61,119 bases of DNA from positions 1 through 61,119 of the forward strand of contig JACKDP010000014.1 of the NCBI GenBank assembly GCA_020633435.1. The letters are read 5' to 3'. Shown here one piece after another: positions 35,868-44,010 of this stretch. Numbering within the stretch: the stretch's first letter is position 1; each line of letters begins with the position of its first letter. Source of the stretch: Myxococcales bacterium (lineage in GTDB: Bacteria > Myxococcota_A > Bradymonadia > UBA7976 > UBA1532). Position numbers and translations under genes: made by a program. The notes below the pieces were generated by a model, which saw nothing but the letters and a program-made list of their open reading frames with translations, was not told the DNA's origin and searched no databases.

Positions 35868-37159
35868 ACGTCACCCCCGAGGCCCTGCACCTGCGCGGCG
35901 CGCTGCGGCGCCGCACGCTCTACTTCGAGGAGCTGGCCGCCGTCAGCGCCGAGGCCGACCGCCTGCGGCTCGCCCTGCACGACGGCGAGGCCGTCACCAT
36001 CCGGCTGGCCGACGGCGAGGCCGGTCGGCTGGCCGCCGAAGTGGGCGCCGTCCTGGCCCCCGCCGACGTCGCCGCCGACGTGCCCGCGCTGCGCGCCACC
36101 GTCGAGGCCCAGGCCGCCCGGCGGGGCTTCGCCGCCGCGCCCTTCGTCGAGGGCCTGCTGCGGTCGGCCGCGGCCCTCGGCGCCAGCGATCTGCACGCCC
36201 AGCCCGACCTGGCCGGCGGCCACGCCCTCACGCTGCGCGTCGACGGGGTGGTGCACGCCCTCGGCACCCTCGAGCGCGGCCGCGCGCTGCGGGTCATCGG
36301 CCGCCTCAAGATCCTCGCCGGGGTGCAGGTCCACCGCGACGACGTGCCCCAGGAGGGCCGCGCGCCCCTGCCGGGCGGGTCCGGCGGCTTCGTCCGCCTG
36401 GGCTTCGCGCCCGGCGTGGGGGGCGAGGCCGTGACCATCCGCCTCTTCGACCGCCTCAAGGGCGAGGCGCGCCTCGCCGATCTCGGCTTCTCGGCCGCGG
36501 TGCAGGCCGGCCTCGACGCCCTGCTCGGCGCCCCCCACGGCGTCCTGCTCTTCGCCGGGCCGTCCGCCAGCGGCAAGACCACCACCCTCTACACCGCGCT
36601 GCGGGCGCTGCTGGCCCGCGCCGAGGGCACGCGGCGGGCGCTGACGGTGGAGGATCCGGTGGAGTACCGCCTGCCGGGGGTGGTGCAGCTCGAGCCCGAT
36701 CCCGGGCGGGGCCTGGCGGGGGCTGACCTGCTGCGGGCCGCGCTGCGGCAGGACGCCGACGTCCTGGTGGTGGGCGAGGCGCGGGACGCCGAGTCGGTGG
36801 CCCTGATGCTGCGCGCCGGCCTGACGGGGCACCTGGTCCTGGGGACGGTGCACGCCGGGAACGCGGCCGAGGCCTGGGCCCGCCTGCAGGAGCTCGGGGC
36901 CGAGCCGGCGGTGCTGGGGCGCGCCGTGCGCGGCATCCTGGCCCAGCGTCTGGTGCGGCGGCGCTGCTGCCCGGCGGGCTGCCCGGCCTGCGATCACACC
37001 GGCTACCGCGGCCGCATCGCCCTGGGCGAGCTGCGCACGCCGGACGACGCCTGGCTCGCCGGCGCCCCCCGCGATGACGCCCTCCGGGCCGACGCGGCCC
37101 GCCTGCTGGCCGCCGGCCTCACCGACGCCGCCGAGGTGGAGAGGGTGCTGGGCCGATGA
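35855..37159 (+). CDS. GspE/PilB-type secretion ATPase
   Basis: This 434-residue ATPase starts inside the end of the T2SF gene. It contains ASDLHAQP (110-117) typical of GspE, LKILAGVQVHRDDVPQEGR, and Walker A GPSASGKTT (235-243; Ala replaces the usual Gly at the fourth position). The Asp box VEDPVEY, Walker B-like DVLVVGEARD and the His box LVLGTVHAGNAAEAWARLQELG follow. A zinc-binding cysteine cluster (CCPAGCPACDHTGYRGR) precedes the C-terminus. It is shorter than GspE because the N1E region is small. It powers filament assembly in the cytoplasm. Confidence 0.92.
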   Translation: MHRVDVTPEALHLRGALRRRTLYFEELAAVSAEADRLRLALHDGEAVTIRLADGEAGRLAAEVGAVLAPADVAADVPALRATVEAQAARRGFAAAPFVEGLLRSAAALGASDLHAQPDLAGGHALTLRVDGVVHALGTLERGRALRVIGRLKILAGVQVHRDDVPQEGRAPLPGGSGGFVRLGFAPGVGGEAVTIRLFDRLKGEARLADLGFSAAVQAGLDALLGAPHGVLLFAGPSASGKTTTLYTALRALLARAEGTRRALTVEDPVEYRLPGVVQLEPDPGRGLAGADLLRAALRQDADVLVVGEARDAESVALMLRAGLTGHLVLGTVHAGNAAEAWARLQELGAEPAVLGRAVRGILAQRLVRRRCCPAGCPACDHTGYRGRIALGELRTPDDAWLAGAPRDDALRADAARLLAAGLTDAAEVERVLGR

Positions 37160-37521
37160 AGCGCGGGCACACCCTCATCGAGCTCATGATCGTCGTGGCG
37201 CTGCTCGGCATCGTCCTGGCCACCTGGTCGACGCGCAGCGTGCTCAGCGCCCCCGGCACGCCGGGGCACCGGGCCCTGGCCGTGGATCGGGCCAGCGAGC
37301 TGCTGGTGGCGGCCGAGCAGGAGGCCGTGCTGGCGCCCCAGGCGGGCTTCGTGGGCCAGGGCATCCAGGCAATCCCCAGCAGTTACGGGGAGTTTCGGCT
37401 GGCGCGCGAGGTCGCCCAGGCCGCGCCGGGGCTGCTCACGCTGCGCTTCACGGCCACGTGGACGGAGCCCTCGGGGGAGCGCCAGCTCACCCTGGTGGCC
37501 CTGAAGGCGGAGGGCCCATGA
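37156..37521 (+). CDS. Minor pseudopilin (GspH/I-like)
   Basis: This 121-residue protein begins MKRGHTLIELMIVVALLGIVLATW: cleavage after Gly4, with His at +1 instead of Phe and Glu at +5, followed by the hydrophobic stalk. The short globular part is beta-like (LLTLRFTATWTEPSGERQLTLVALK). It overlaps both neighbours by ATGA. The atypical His at position 1 may still be processed by the prepilin peptidase. Confidence 0.82.
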   Translation: MKRGHTLIELMIVVALLGIVLATWSTRSVLSAPGTPGHRALAVDRASELLVAAEQEAVLAPQAGFVGQGIQAIPSSYGEFRLAREVAQAAPGLLTLRFTATWTEPSGERQLTLVALKAEGP

Positions 37522-37976
37522 GGCGCCGCGGCTTCACCCTCGTCGAGCTGCTCATCGTGATGACCATCACCGGCATCCTGGCGACGGCCGTCCTGCACCT
37601 GCTGGCCGACACCCGCGAGGCGGCCCGCAGCACCGCGCGGCACCAGCGCTGGAGCGGCGAGGCCCAGGCCGCCTTCGCCCTGCTCGGCCGCGACGCGCGC
37701 GCGGCGATGACGGTGGCGCCCGCCGATCAGGCGCTGCGCCTCGACGGCCCCGCGGGCCCGGTGCAGTGGCGGCGCGAGGCCGTGGAGGGCGTGCCGGCCC
37801 TCGTCCGGGAGGCGGGCCAGCGCCGCCAGGTGGTGGCCACCGACGTCGAGGGCCTGCGGGTCGTCCAGGCGGGTCGCCGCCTCACCGTCGAGCTGGTCTT
37901 CCTGGCCGAGGACGGCGCCCACCGGGCCACCACCACCCACGCCACCACCATCGCGCTGTACGGGGAGGGCCCATGA
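37518..37976 (+). CDS. Minor pseudopilin (GspJ-like)
   Basis: This 152-residue protein begins MRRRGFTLVELLIVMTITGILATAV, a textbook prepilin signal. A beta-rich domain follows (MTVAPADQALRLDGPAGPVQWRR, LTVELVFLAED). The arrangement and length fit GspJ-type minor pseudopilins that initiate the filament. Overlaps by ATGA with both neighbours. The ATG at 37518 was chosen because it restores the class III signal. Confidence 0.85.
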   Translation: MRRRGFTLVELLIVMTITGILATAVLHLLADTREAARSTARHQRWSGEAQAAFALLGRDARAAMTVAPADQALRLDGPAGPVQWRREAVEGVPALVREAGQRRQVVATDVEGLRVVQAGRRLTVELVFLAEDGAHRATTTHATTIALYGEGP

Positions 37977-38353
37977 GCCGGCGCCCCCGCGGCCATGTGC
38001 TGGCCCTCTTCGTCCTCGTCCTGCTGGCGCTCTCGGCCCTGGTCATGGCCGTCGCCGACGGGCACCTGGGCCGCGAGGTCGCGGCGCGCTCGGCCTTCCG
38101 CGGCACGGCGGCCGAGGTCCTGGCCCGGGGCGGGCTGGAGGCGGCGGTCGCGGCCCTGCGGGGCGGGCGCCCCGTCCCGGCGCGACCCCTCGACGAGGGG
38201 GGACGCCGGATCAGCGTGACGGTGGAGCAGCGGCGCCCGCAGGACGCCCAGGTGCTCGCGTGCGGCGAGGTCGAGGGGGCCCGGCGGTGCGTGCGGGGGA
38301 CGCTCCTGGCCCGCCCGACGTGGCGGGTGGCCCGGGCCGAGGTCCAGCCCTGA
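37973..38353 (+). CDS. Short GspK/PilX-like filament-tip protein
   Basis: This 126-residue protein begins MSRRPRGHVLALFVLVLLALSALVMAVAD. It has a hydrophobic stalk but no Gly-Phe-Thr-Leu-x-Glu motif: the +5 Glu is missing, as in GspK-type tip proteins. The globular domain is very short (one beta sheet with cysteines in VLACGEVEGARRC). It lies last in the operon, overlapping the GspJ-like gene. It is much shorter than GspK, so assignment rests on position and stalk. Confidence 0.7.
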   Translation: MSRRPRGHVLALFVLVLLALSALVMAVADGHLGREVAARSAFRGTAAEVLARGGLEAAVAALRGGRPVPARPLDEGGRRISVTVEQRRPQDAQVLACGEVEGARRCVRGTLLARPTWRVARAEVQP

Positions 38354-38359
38354 ACGTCG

Positions 38360-39391
38360 CTACTGGTTGATGAAGCAGATGCCGTAGCCGCGCACCGGGC
38401 CCCGCTGGGTGGCGAGGGCCTCGCGGCAGGTGTAGCGCTCGGGGCAGGGGGCCTCGTAGCCGCCCGTGTCGCAGAGGAGCTTGCAGAACCGCTGCTGGTC
38501 CGGCGGGCCCACGCACAGGTAGCCCTGGGCGCAGTTGTCGCCGCCGCCGCCCTCGATCTGGCAGGGCGAGTCCAGCACGTTCTGGCCGTGCTCGGGGAAG
38601 CACGAGCCCACCACCACGCCGTCGTTGCGGATGGAGTAGTTGCACTTGTTGCCGGGCATGCAGCCCTGGCCGTCGAACCAGTCGCAGCCGCGGGGGGCGC
38701 ACAGGCCCATCGGCACGCCCACGCGGGGGGAGATGTCGGCGCAGCGGCCGTCGTCGGGGCACTGGGCCGGGTCGCCGCCCACCTCGCAGGGCCGCTGGCA
38801 GACGGAGAAGTTGCAGACGAGGCCCTCGGCGCAGGGGCGGGGCCCCCGGTCGAAGTCACCGTCGAAGCACGTCTCGCCCTCCTCCAGGACGCCCTCGGGG
38901 CTGCAGAAGGTGGCGCCGCCCTTCAGGTGGCAGTAGGGGCGGCCCGGATCGGGGCAGTCCTCGGCCACGCCGGGGCGGCAGCCATCGCCCGCCTGGCAGA
39001 CGCCGAACTGGGGCGGGCGGCCGGGCACGTGCTGGCAGAAGTTCCCCGGCGGGCAGGCGGGCGCGCGCAGGCGCGGATCGCAGGGATCGCCCTCCAGCAT
39101 GCCGAAGTCGGGGAGGGGAGCCATGTCGGGCGGCGGGGGTCCCATGTCCCGCGGCGGAGCCATGTCGCGCGGGGGTGCCATGTCTCGGGGGGGCGGAGGC
39201 ATCATGTCGACGGGCGGGGGTGAGCCCCCCATGCCGCCCGCGCCGCCGCCCGCGCCCCCCTGGTCGGGGATGGGCGCCATGTCCGCGCCGCCGCCGCCCG
39301 CGCCCCCGGCGCCGCCGCCCGCACCGCCGTCGCCGCCATCGTCACACGCCACCAGAGCGAGCGCGCACGCCGCCCAGACCATCCACCGCAT
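38360..39391 (-). CDS. Cys-rich lipoprotein with Gly/Pro/Met linker
   Basis: This 343-residue protein starts MRWMVWAACALALVACDDGG (lipobox LVAC, Cys16). A Gly/Ala/Met/Pro/Asp linker (20-100) includes DMAPPRDMAPP repeats. The remainder holds about 24 cysteines in short units such as CPPGNFCQHVPG, CPDPGRPYCHLKG, CAEGLVCNFSVC and CPERYTCREALA. This is an extracellular disulfide-rich stalk. The partial lipoprotein at the left window edge has the same kind of opening. No ligand is evident. It is convergent with the filament operon (six-base gap). Confidence 0.82.
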   Translation of the reverse strand: MRWMVWAACALALVACDDGGDGGAGGGAGGAGGGGADMAPIPDQGGAGGGAGGMGGSPPPVDMMPPPPRDMAPPRDMAPPRDMGPPPPDMAPLPDFGMLEGDPCDPRLRAPACPPGNFCQHVPGRPPQFGVCQAGDGCRPGVAEDCPDPGRPYCHLKGGATFCSPEGVLEEGETCFDGDFDRGPRPCAEGLVCNFSVCQRPCEVGGDPAQCPDDGRCADISPRVGVPMGLCAPRGCDWFDGQGCMPGNKCNYSIRNDGVVVGSCFPEHGQNVLDSPCQIEGGGGDNCAQGYLCVGPPDQQRFCKLLCDTGGYEAPCPERYTCREALATQRGPVRGYGICFINQ

Positions 39392-39514
39392 CGGCTCTCC
39401 CCCGATCGTTCGCCGCCATTCTGGCCACCCGAGACGTGCCGATCAACGGCCCCCATTGCTTCGCGCCCCGGGCTCGTCGTAGATCTGCGCCCGGACGGCA
39501 ATGGAGTCGGGCTC

Positions 39515-40519
39515 ATGTCTCTCGCCGCCGACTTTGGCGTGACCCTCACCCAGCATGTGCTGACGCGCCAGCACCTGCACCCGGAGGCCCGGGGTCAGTT
39601 CTCCGGCCTCCTCACCCAGATCGGCGTGGCCGGCAAGCTCATCGCCGCCCAGGTCCGCCGCGCCGGCCTCATCGAGGTCTGGGGCAAGACGGGCGAGACC
39701 AACGTCCAGGGCGAGACGGTCAAGAAGCTCGATCGCATCGCCAACGACACCCTCAAGGAGGTCCTGCGGCGCTCCGGCTGCGTGGCGGTCATGGCCTCCG
39801 AGGAGGAGGACGACGCCGTCATCGTCGAGCCCGAGCTGTCCGGCGAGTACGTCGTCGCCTTCGACCCCCTCGATGGCTCCAGCAACATCGAGGCGAGCGT
39901 CAGCATCGGGACCATCTTCGCCATCTACCGGCGCCTGCCCGACGCCCCCGGCCCCGCGCACCTGCTGCGCCCCGGCCGCGAGCAGGTCGCCGCGGGCTAC
40001 ATCATCTATGGGTCGTCGACGGTGCTGGTCTACACCGATGGCCGCACGGTGGACTGCTTCACCCTCGACCCGGGCTCCGGCGAGTTCTTCCTGACGCGCG
40101 CGGCCATGGCCTACCGCCCCGTGACCCGCATCCTCTCGCTCAACGAGTGCAACGGCCCCTACTGGCCGGGCTGGGTGAGCCCCTTCCTCGACGAGATCAA
40201 GGGGCGCAACGACGCCGAGGCCCGCCGCGTGACGGACCGCCACATCGGCTCCCTCGTGGCCGACTTCCACCGCAACCTCGTGAAAGGCGGGCTCTTTTTG
40301 TACCCGGTGGACGCCCGGACGGGCCGCGGGAAGCTGCGCCTGCTCTATGAGTGCAACCCGCTCGCCTTCATCGCCGAGGTCGCCGGGGGCGCGGCCTCCT
40401 GGGGCGGCGGCCGCATCCTGGACGTCCAGCCCACCAGCCTGCACCAGCGCACCGGCCTCATCATCGGCGCCCAGGCCGACGTGGCCCTCGCCGAGCGCTT
40501 CGTCGCGGAGCACGGCTGA
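39515..40519 (+). CDS. fbp: Class 1 fructose-1,6-bisphosphatase
   Basis: This 334-residue cytoplasmic enzyme has every class 1 FBPase signature. It includes GKTGETNVQGETVKKLD, the metal-binding SEEE (95-98), FDPLDGSSNIEASVSIGTIF (116 onward), YIIYGSSTVLVYTDG, YPVDARTGRGKLRLLYECNPLAFIAE and GGGRILDVQPTSLHQRTGL. It removes the C1 phosphate of fructose-1,6-bisphosphate in gluconeogenesis. GGAG lies upstream of ATG 39515. Three same-strand genes follow (two cyclic-nucleotide-binding proteins and a cupin) as one operon. Confidence 0.97.
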   Translation: MSLAADFGVTLTQHVLTRQHLHPEARGQFSGLLTQIGVAGKLIAAQVRRAGLIEVWGKTGETNVQGETVKKLDRIANDTLKEVLRRSGCVAVMASEEEDDAVIVEPELSGEYVVAFDPLDGSSNIEASVSIGTIFAIYRRLPDAPGPAHLLRPGREQVAAGYIIYGSSTVLVYTDGRTVDCFTLDPGSGEFFLTRAAMAYRPVTRILSLNECNGPYWPGWVSPFLDEIKGRNDAEARRVTDRHIGSLVADFHRNLVKGGLFLYPVDARTGRGKLRLLYECNPLAFIAEVAGGAASWGGGRILDVQPTSLHQRTGLIIGAQADVALAERFVAEHG

Positions 40520-40522
40520 GCC

Positions 40523-41086
40523 ATGAGCAACGCGTCCCTCCACGCCTTCTTCGTGAAGGTGCCGCTCTTCTCGGGCCTCTCCGTGGAGGAGCTGGAGGAC
40601 GTCGTGCGCGCCGTCCGGCCCGTCTCGGTGCCGGCGGGGCAGGTCCTCTTCGCGGAGCATGACGCGGGGGACTCGGCCTATGTCATCCAGTCGGGCCTCG
40701 TCGAGGTCTTCCGCCGCGTCGACGGCAAGGAGGTCACCCTGGCGCGCCTGCGGGCGAGCGAGGTGATCGGCGAGCTGGCCCTCATCGACGGCGCGTCGCG
40801 CAGCGCCGGCTGCCGGACGCTCGAGGACTGCACCCTGCTGCGCCTCGACAAGGCCGAGTTCGACTACCTGCGCCGCAACCTGCGCCCCGCCGCCTACAGC
40901 ATCATCCGCGCCATCGCGGCCACCATCGCCGGGCGCATCCGCACCACCAACGACCAGGTGGCCGAGATCCTGGGCCCGGCGGGCAAGGCCGCCGCGGCGC
41001 CGGCGCCCGCGGCCGAGGAGGCCGCCCGCCCGGGGGGCCTGTTCAAGCGCCTCTTCAGCGGGCGCGGGCCGCGGGAGGATCGATGA
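40523..41086 (+). CDS. Cyclic-nucleotide-binding domain protein 1
   Basis: This 187-residue protein starts three bases after fbp ends. Residues ~8-125 form a CNB domain: PLFSGLSVEELEDVV, AGQVLFAEHDAGDSAYVIQSG, and phosphate-binding-cassette-like IGELALIDGASRSAGCRT. A helical region and an Ala/Pro tail without a DNA-binding helix-turn-helix follow. So it is a stand-alone sensor rather than a Crp-type regulator. It overlaps the next CNB gene by ATGA. A partner of Fbp or of the neighbour is possible. Confidence 0.88.
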   Translation: MSNASLHAFFVKVPLFSGLSVEELEDVVRAVRPVSVPAGQVLFAEHDAGDSAYVIQSGLVEVFRRVDGKEVTLARLRASEVIGELALIDGASRSAGCRTLEDCTLLRLDKAEFDYLRRNLRPAAYSIIRAIAATIAGRIRTTNDQVAEILGPAGKAAAAPAPAAEEAARPGGLFKRLFSGRGPREDR

Positions 41087-41691
41087 GCCAGAGCCTGGAG
41101 GCCATGGGGCGCCTGCCCCTCTTCGCCAGCCTCACCACCGCCGAGCTGGAGCTGCTGTCGCGGCACCTGCGCATCCGCAAGCTCCCGCCGTTCGGGCCCC
41201 TCTTCACGGAAGGCGAGGCCGCCAACGCCTGCTACGTCGTCCTCGGCGGCGACGTCGAGGTCTTCAAGCGCCTGCCCGACGGCCGCGAGGAGCGCCTGGC
41301 GCTCCTGGGCCCCGGCGCCCTCGTCGGCCACCTGGCCCTCGTCGACTCCCGCGCCCGCAGCGCCACCTGCAAGGGCGGCATGGGCGGCGCCCGCCTGCTC
41401 GAGCTGGCCCGCGACGAGTTCGATCTGCTCTTCCGGGCCCGCAACGTCTTCGCGTTCAAGATCCTCGACCATGTGGTCAACGACCTGGCGGGCCGCCTGC
41501 GCGAGACGAACGAGCGCCTCAGCGACGCCCGCCGCGCCCGCACCGGCGCCCAGCGCGTCGCCGCGGCCAAGGCGGCCGGCCAGACGCTCTTCGGCTTCCA
41601 GATCCCCGAGTCCATCCACGGCGTCAACCTGGACGCCATCCAGGTGGAGGCCACCACCCAGGAACGCGCCAGCAAGGACCGACACCGCTGA
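41083..41691 (+). CDS. Cyclic-nucleotide-binding domain protein 2
   Basis: This 202-residue protein is related to the one before it. It has PLFASLTTAELELLSRHLRI, GPLFTEGEAANACYVVLGGDVEVFKRL and GHLALVDSRARSATCKGG in place of the phosphate-binding cassette. A helical linker and a short tail (GFQIPESIHGVNLDAIQVE) follow; no DNA-binding domain is visible. The two CNB genes are probably a duplicated pair that could heterodimerise. It overlaps the cupin gene by one base (TGATG). Confidence 0.88.
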   Translation: MSQSLEAMGRLPLFASLTTAELELLSRHLRIRKLPPFGPLFTEGEAANACYVVLGGDVEVFKRLPDGREERLALLGPGALVGHLALVDSRARSATCKGGMGGARLLELARDEFDLLFRARNVFAFKILDHVVNDLAGRLRETNERLSDARRARTGAQRVAAAKAAGQTLFGFQIPESIHGVNLDAIQVEATTQERASKDRHR

Positions 41692-42047
41692 TGCCGACGC
41701 TCGTCCCCACGCCGACCCGCATCGAAGCTCCGGGCCATCCTCCCAAGATCATTGAGGAATACATCGGCCTGGTGAACACCGGCGAGGGTCGCCTGAGCGT
41801 GGCGCGCATGCGGTCGCCGGCGGGCTGGGCCGAGCCAGGCCAGCGCCCGCAGTTCGACGAGTACACCCTGGTGCTCGCGGGCGCGCTCCAGGTCGAGCAC
41901 GCCGACGGCGTCATCACCGTGCAGGCCGGCCAGGCCATCCACACCGCCGCGGGCGAGTGGGTGCGCTACAGCAGCCCCGATGGCCCCTGCGAGTACGTCG
42001 CCATCTGCCTGCCGGCGTTCTCGCCGGCCACCGTCCACCGCGACTGA
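41691..42047 (+). CDS. Cupin-domain protein
   Basis: This 118-residue protein is a single small cupin barrel. It has EYTLVLAGALQVEHADGVITVQAGQAIHTAAGEWVRYSSPDGPCEYVAICLP, matching the conserved G(x)n pattern of cupins (listed as strands). The usual metal ligands HxH are not seen in motif 1, so it may be non-catalytic. It is the last gene of the fbp operon. Substrate unknown. The convergent metallophosphoesterase ends eight bases later. Confidence 0.83.
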   Translation: MPTLVPTPTRIEAPGHPPKIIEEYIGLVNTGEGRLSVARMRSPAGWAEPGQRPQFDEYTLVLAGALQVEHADGVITVQAGQAIHTAAGEWVRYSSPDGPCEYVAICLPAFSPATVHRD

Positions 42048-42054
42048 GGCCGCC

Positions 42055-43233
42055 TCACGGCGCCTTCACCAGCTCCAGCAGCGTGATCTCCTGGGTCGTG
42101 CCCAGGCGGATGGGCGGGCCCCACCACGTCGTGCCCGGGTTCACGTACAGCCACATGCGCCCCACGCGGTGCAGGCCGATGACGAACCGCTGCGCCAGGC
42201 GGATGAAGATCGTCATCGGGAAGAACTGCCCGCCGTGGGTGTGCCCGGAGAGCTGCAGGTCGAAGCCCAGATCGGCCGCCTCGGGCGCCACTTCGGGGCG
42301 GTGGGCCAGCAGCACGCGCACGTCCGCCGGCGCCGCGCCCGCGAGGCTCCGCGCGAGGTCGGGCCGGTGGGCGTCCAGGAACCGCCCCGCGTGGGCGTCG
42401 GTCACCCCGGCGACCAGCAGCCGCGCGCCGTCGTGCTCGATGAGGGCGTGCTCGTTGATCAGCACGCGCCAGCCCAGCTCGTCCGCGCAGTGGGCGCACC
42501 AGGCCGGCGCGCCCGAGTAGTACTCGTGGTTGCCCGTGACGAAGAAGGCCCCGTGCCGGGCGCGCATGCCGCCCAGCGGCGCCACCATCGGCGCGAGCAT
42601 CGGCACCCCGCCATCCACCAGATCCCCGGTCACCGCGATGAGATCGGGCGCCTCGGCGTTCACCGCGGCGGCCACCTGCGCCATGCGATCCCCCCGCACC
42701 GTCGGCCCCACGTGTAGATCGGAAACCTGAGCGATCTTGAAGCCTTGCAGCGCGTCGGGCAGCCCCTCGACGGGGATCTGCACCCGCTTGACGGTGGCCG
42801 GCTGCCGCGCGTTGGCGTGGCCGACGCCGGCGACGCCCGCCGCCCCCAGGACGACACCCGCGTCGAGGGCGCCCTGCAGGAAGCGGCGCCGGCTCTCGCC
42901 GAGCCCGGGCCCGGGGACCAGGCGGTCGGTGTGGTGGATGATCAGCCACAGGAAGTCGCGGGCCAGCATGAAGACGGTGAGCAGCGCGATGACGCCGGCC
43001 GAGACCCAGCCCACCGCCTGCAGGCCGTCGGCCCAGCCCTCGCCGGTGAAGCGCATCAGGACGAACAGGCCCGGCAGCGCGAGCGCGTGGCCGATGGCGA
43101 CCGCCCAGATCGTGCGGCGCAGCCAGCGCGGCAGCGCGCGGCGCCGGATCAGCCGGCGCACGACGTAGATGTGGGCCGCCAGCATCAGCGTCCACACCAC
43201 GCCCAGGAAGAGGATCATCCGGCCGACGCCCAT
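42055..43233 (-). CDS. Membrane-anchored metallophosphoesterase
   Basis: This protein of about 392 residues has N-terminal transmembrane segments (~1-115, three to four helices). A Tat-like ESRRRFLQGALDAGVVLGAAG follows, then a calcineurin-type phosphoesterase domain with QVSDLHVGP, VTGDLVDGG, GNHEYYSG, LAHRPEV and SGHTHGGQFFP. These bind two metals and cleave phosphoesters, facing the periplasm. It belongs to the YaeI-type group. The GTG at 43239 also opens the frame, but ATG 43233 is favoured. Confidence 0.88.
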   Translation of the reverse strand: MGVGRMILFLGVVWTLMLAAHIYVVRRLIRRRALPRWLRRTIWAVAIGHALALPGLFVLMRFTGEGWADGLQAVGWVSAGVIALLTVFMLARDFLWLIIHHTDRLVPGPGLGESRRRFLQGALDAGVVLGAAGVAGVGHANARQPATVKRVQIPVEGLPDALQGFKIAQVSDLHVGPTVRGDRMAQVAAAVNAEAPDLIAVTGDLVDGGVPMLAPMVAPLGGMRARHGAFFVTGNHEYYSGAPAWCAHCADELGWRVLINEHALIEHDGARLLVAGVTDAHAGRFLDAHRPDLARSLAGAAPADVRVLLAHRPEVAPEAADLGFDLQLSGHTHGGQFFPMTIFIRLAQRFVIGLHRVGRMWLYVNPGTTWWGPPIRLGTTQEITLLELVKAP

Positions 43234-43290
43234 GCTCACCCCCGGTGGTTGCCCCGGGGTAGAGTCTCCGGGGCGGCCCGGCGATTCGGA

Positions 43291-44010
43291 TCAGTGGCCG
43301 TGCCGGGCGCACCAGGCGCGGTAGGCGGCCGCGCGGCCGGGCAGGACGCGCTCGATGATCTGCCGGCCCCCCTCCACAGCCGCCACCTCCAGGGCCTGGT
43401 GGAGGGCGAAGCCCGGCTGGTCGACGCGGGTGTCGCGCCCGCCCAGGCCGCCGAGGGCCGCACGCACGAGGGCGTCGGAGTGCGGGTGCACCTCCTCGTG
43501 CAGTATCTGGCAGAGCAGGTGGTCGGCGGGGGCCGCTAGGCTCGTCGCCACCCGCCGCTCGCCGCCGGGGAGCGTCATCGCCCGCGCGCGCCGGCCCAGC
43601 GCCGGCACGTCCAGGATCACCAGCGGCGGCGGCCGACCCCCCCAGAGGGCGTCGCGGGCGCGCGCCAGGTCGGGCTCGACCTCGGCCGCGAACCGCGCCT
43701 CGCGCGCGCGCGGATCATCAAGGTCCAGCGCCGCCTCGATGGCCGGGGCTTCGGCGTCGAGCGCGGCGCGCCACGCGGCGCCCAGGGGCCCGTCCCCCAG
43801 GCCGAGCTGCGCGACGTCGGCCGCCCGCAGGCCGATGAACTGCGCTCGCAGCGGATCGGCGTCCGTCGCCAGCGCCTCGGCCAGGGCCGCGCGCCAGGGC
43901 CGGTCGGGCAGCCGCGGATCGTAGAGGCTCGCGGCGTCCGCCCCCAGGTCCAGGTGCGCCAGCACATGGTAGGCGAGCCACGCGGGCCGGGGCCGCGCGA
44001 CCGCGATCAC
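43291..44010 (-). CDS. Small HExxH protein ending the radical-SAM operon
   Basis: This 239-residue protein starts at GTG 44010, overlapping the stop of the radical SAM/PIMT-like gene (GTGA). It contains LLCQILHEEVHPHSD, with HEEVH at 171-175, an HExxH zinc-protease-type signature. No signal peptide is seen; the rest is Ala/Leu/Asp-rich and probably helical. A GLGGRDTRVDQPG segment follows the motif. No known family is recognised. As the last gene of the GPCL operon it could process the precursor or a modification enzyme, but this is inference from position and one motif. Confidence 0.68.
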   Translation of the reverse strand: MIAVARPRPAWLAYHVLAHLDLGADAASLYDPRLPDRPWRAALAEALATDADPLRAQFIGLRAADVAQLGLGDGPLGAAWRAALDAEAPAIEAALDLDDPRAREARFAAEVEPDLARARDALWGGRPPPLVILDVPALGRRARAMTLPGGERRVATSLAAPADHLLCQILHEEVHPHSDALVRAALGGLGGRDTRVDQPGFALHQALEVAAVEGGRQIIERVLPGRAAAYRAWCARHGH

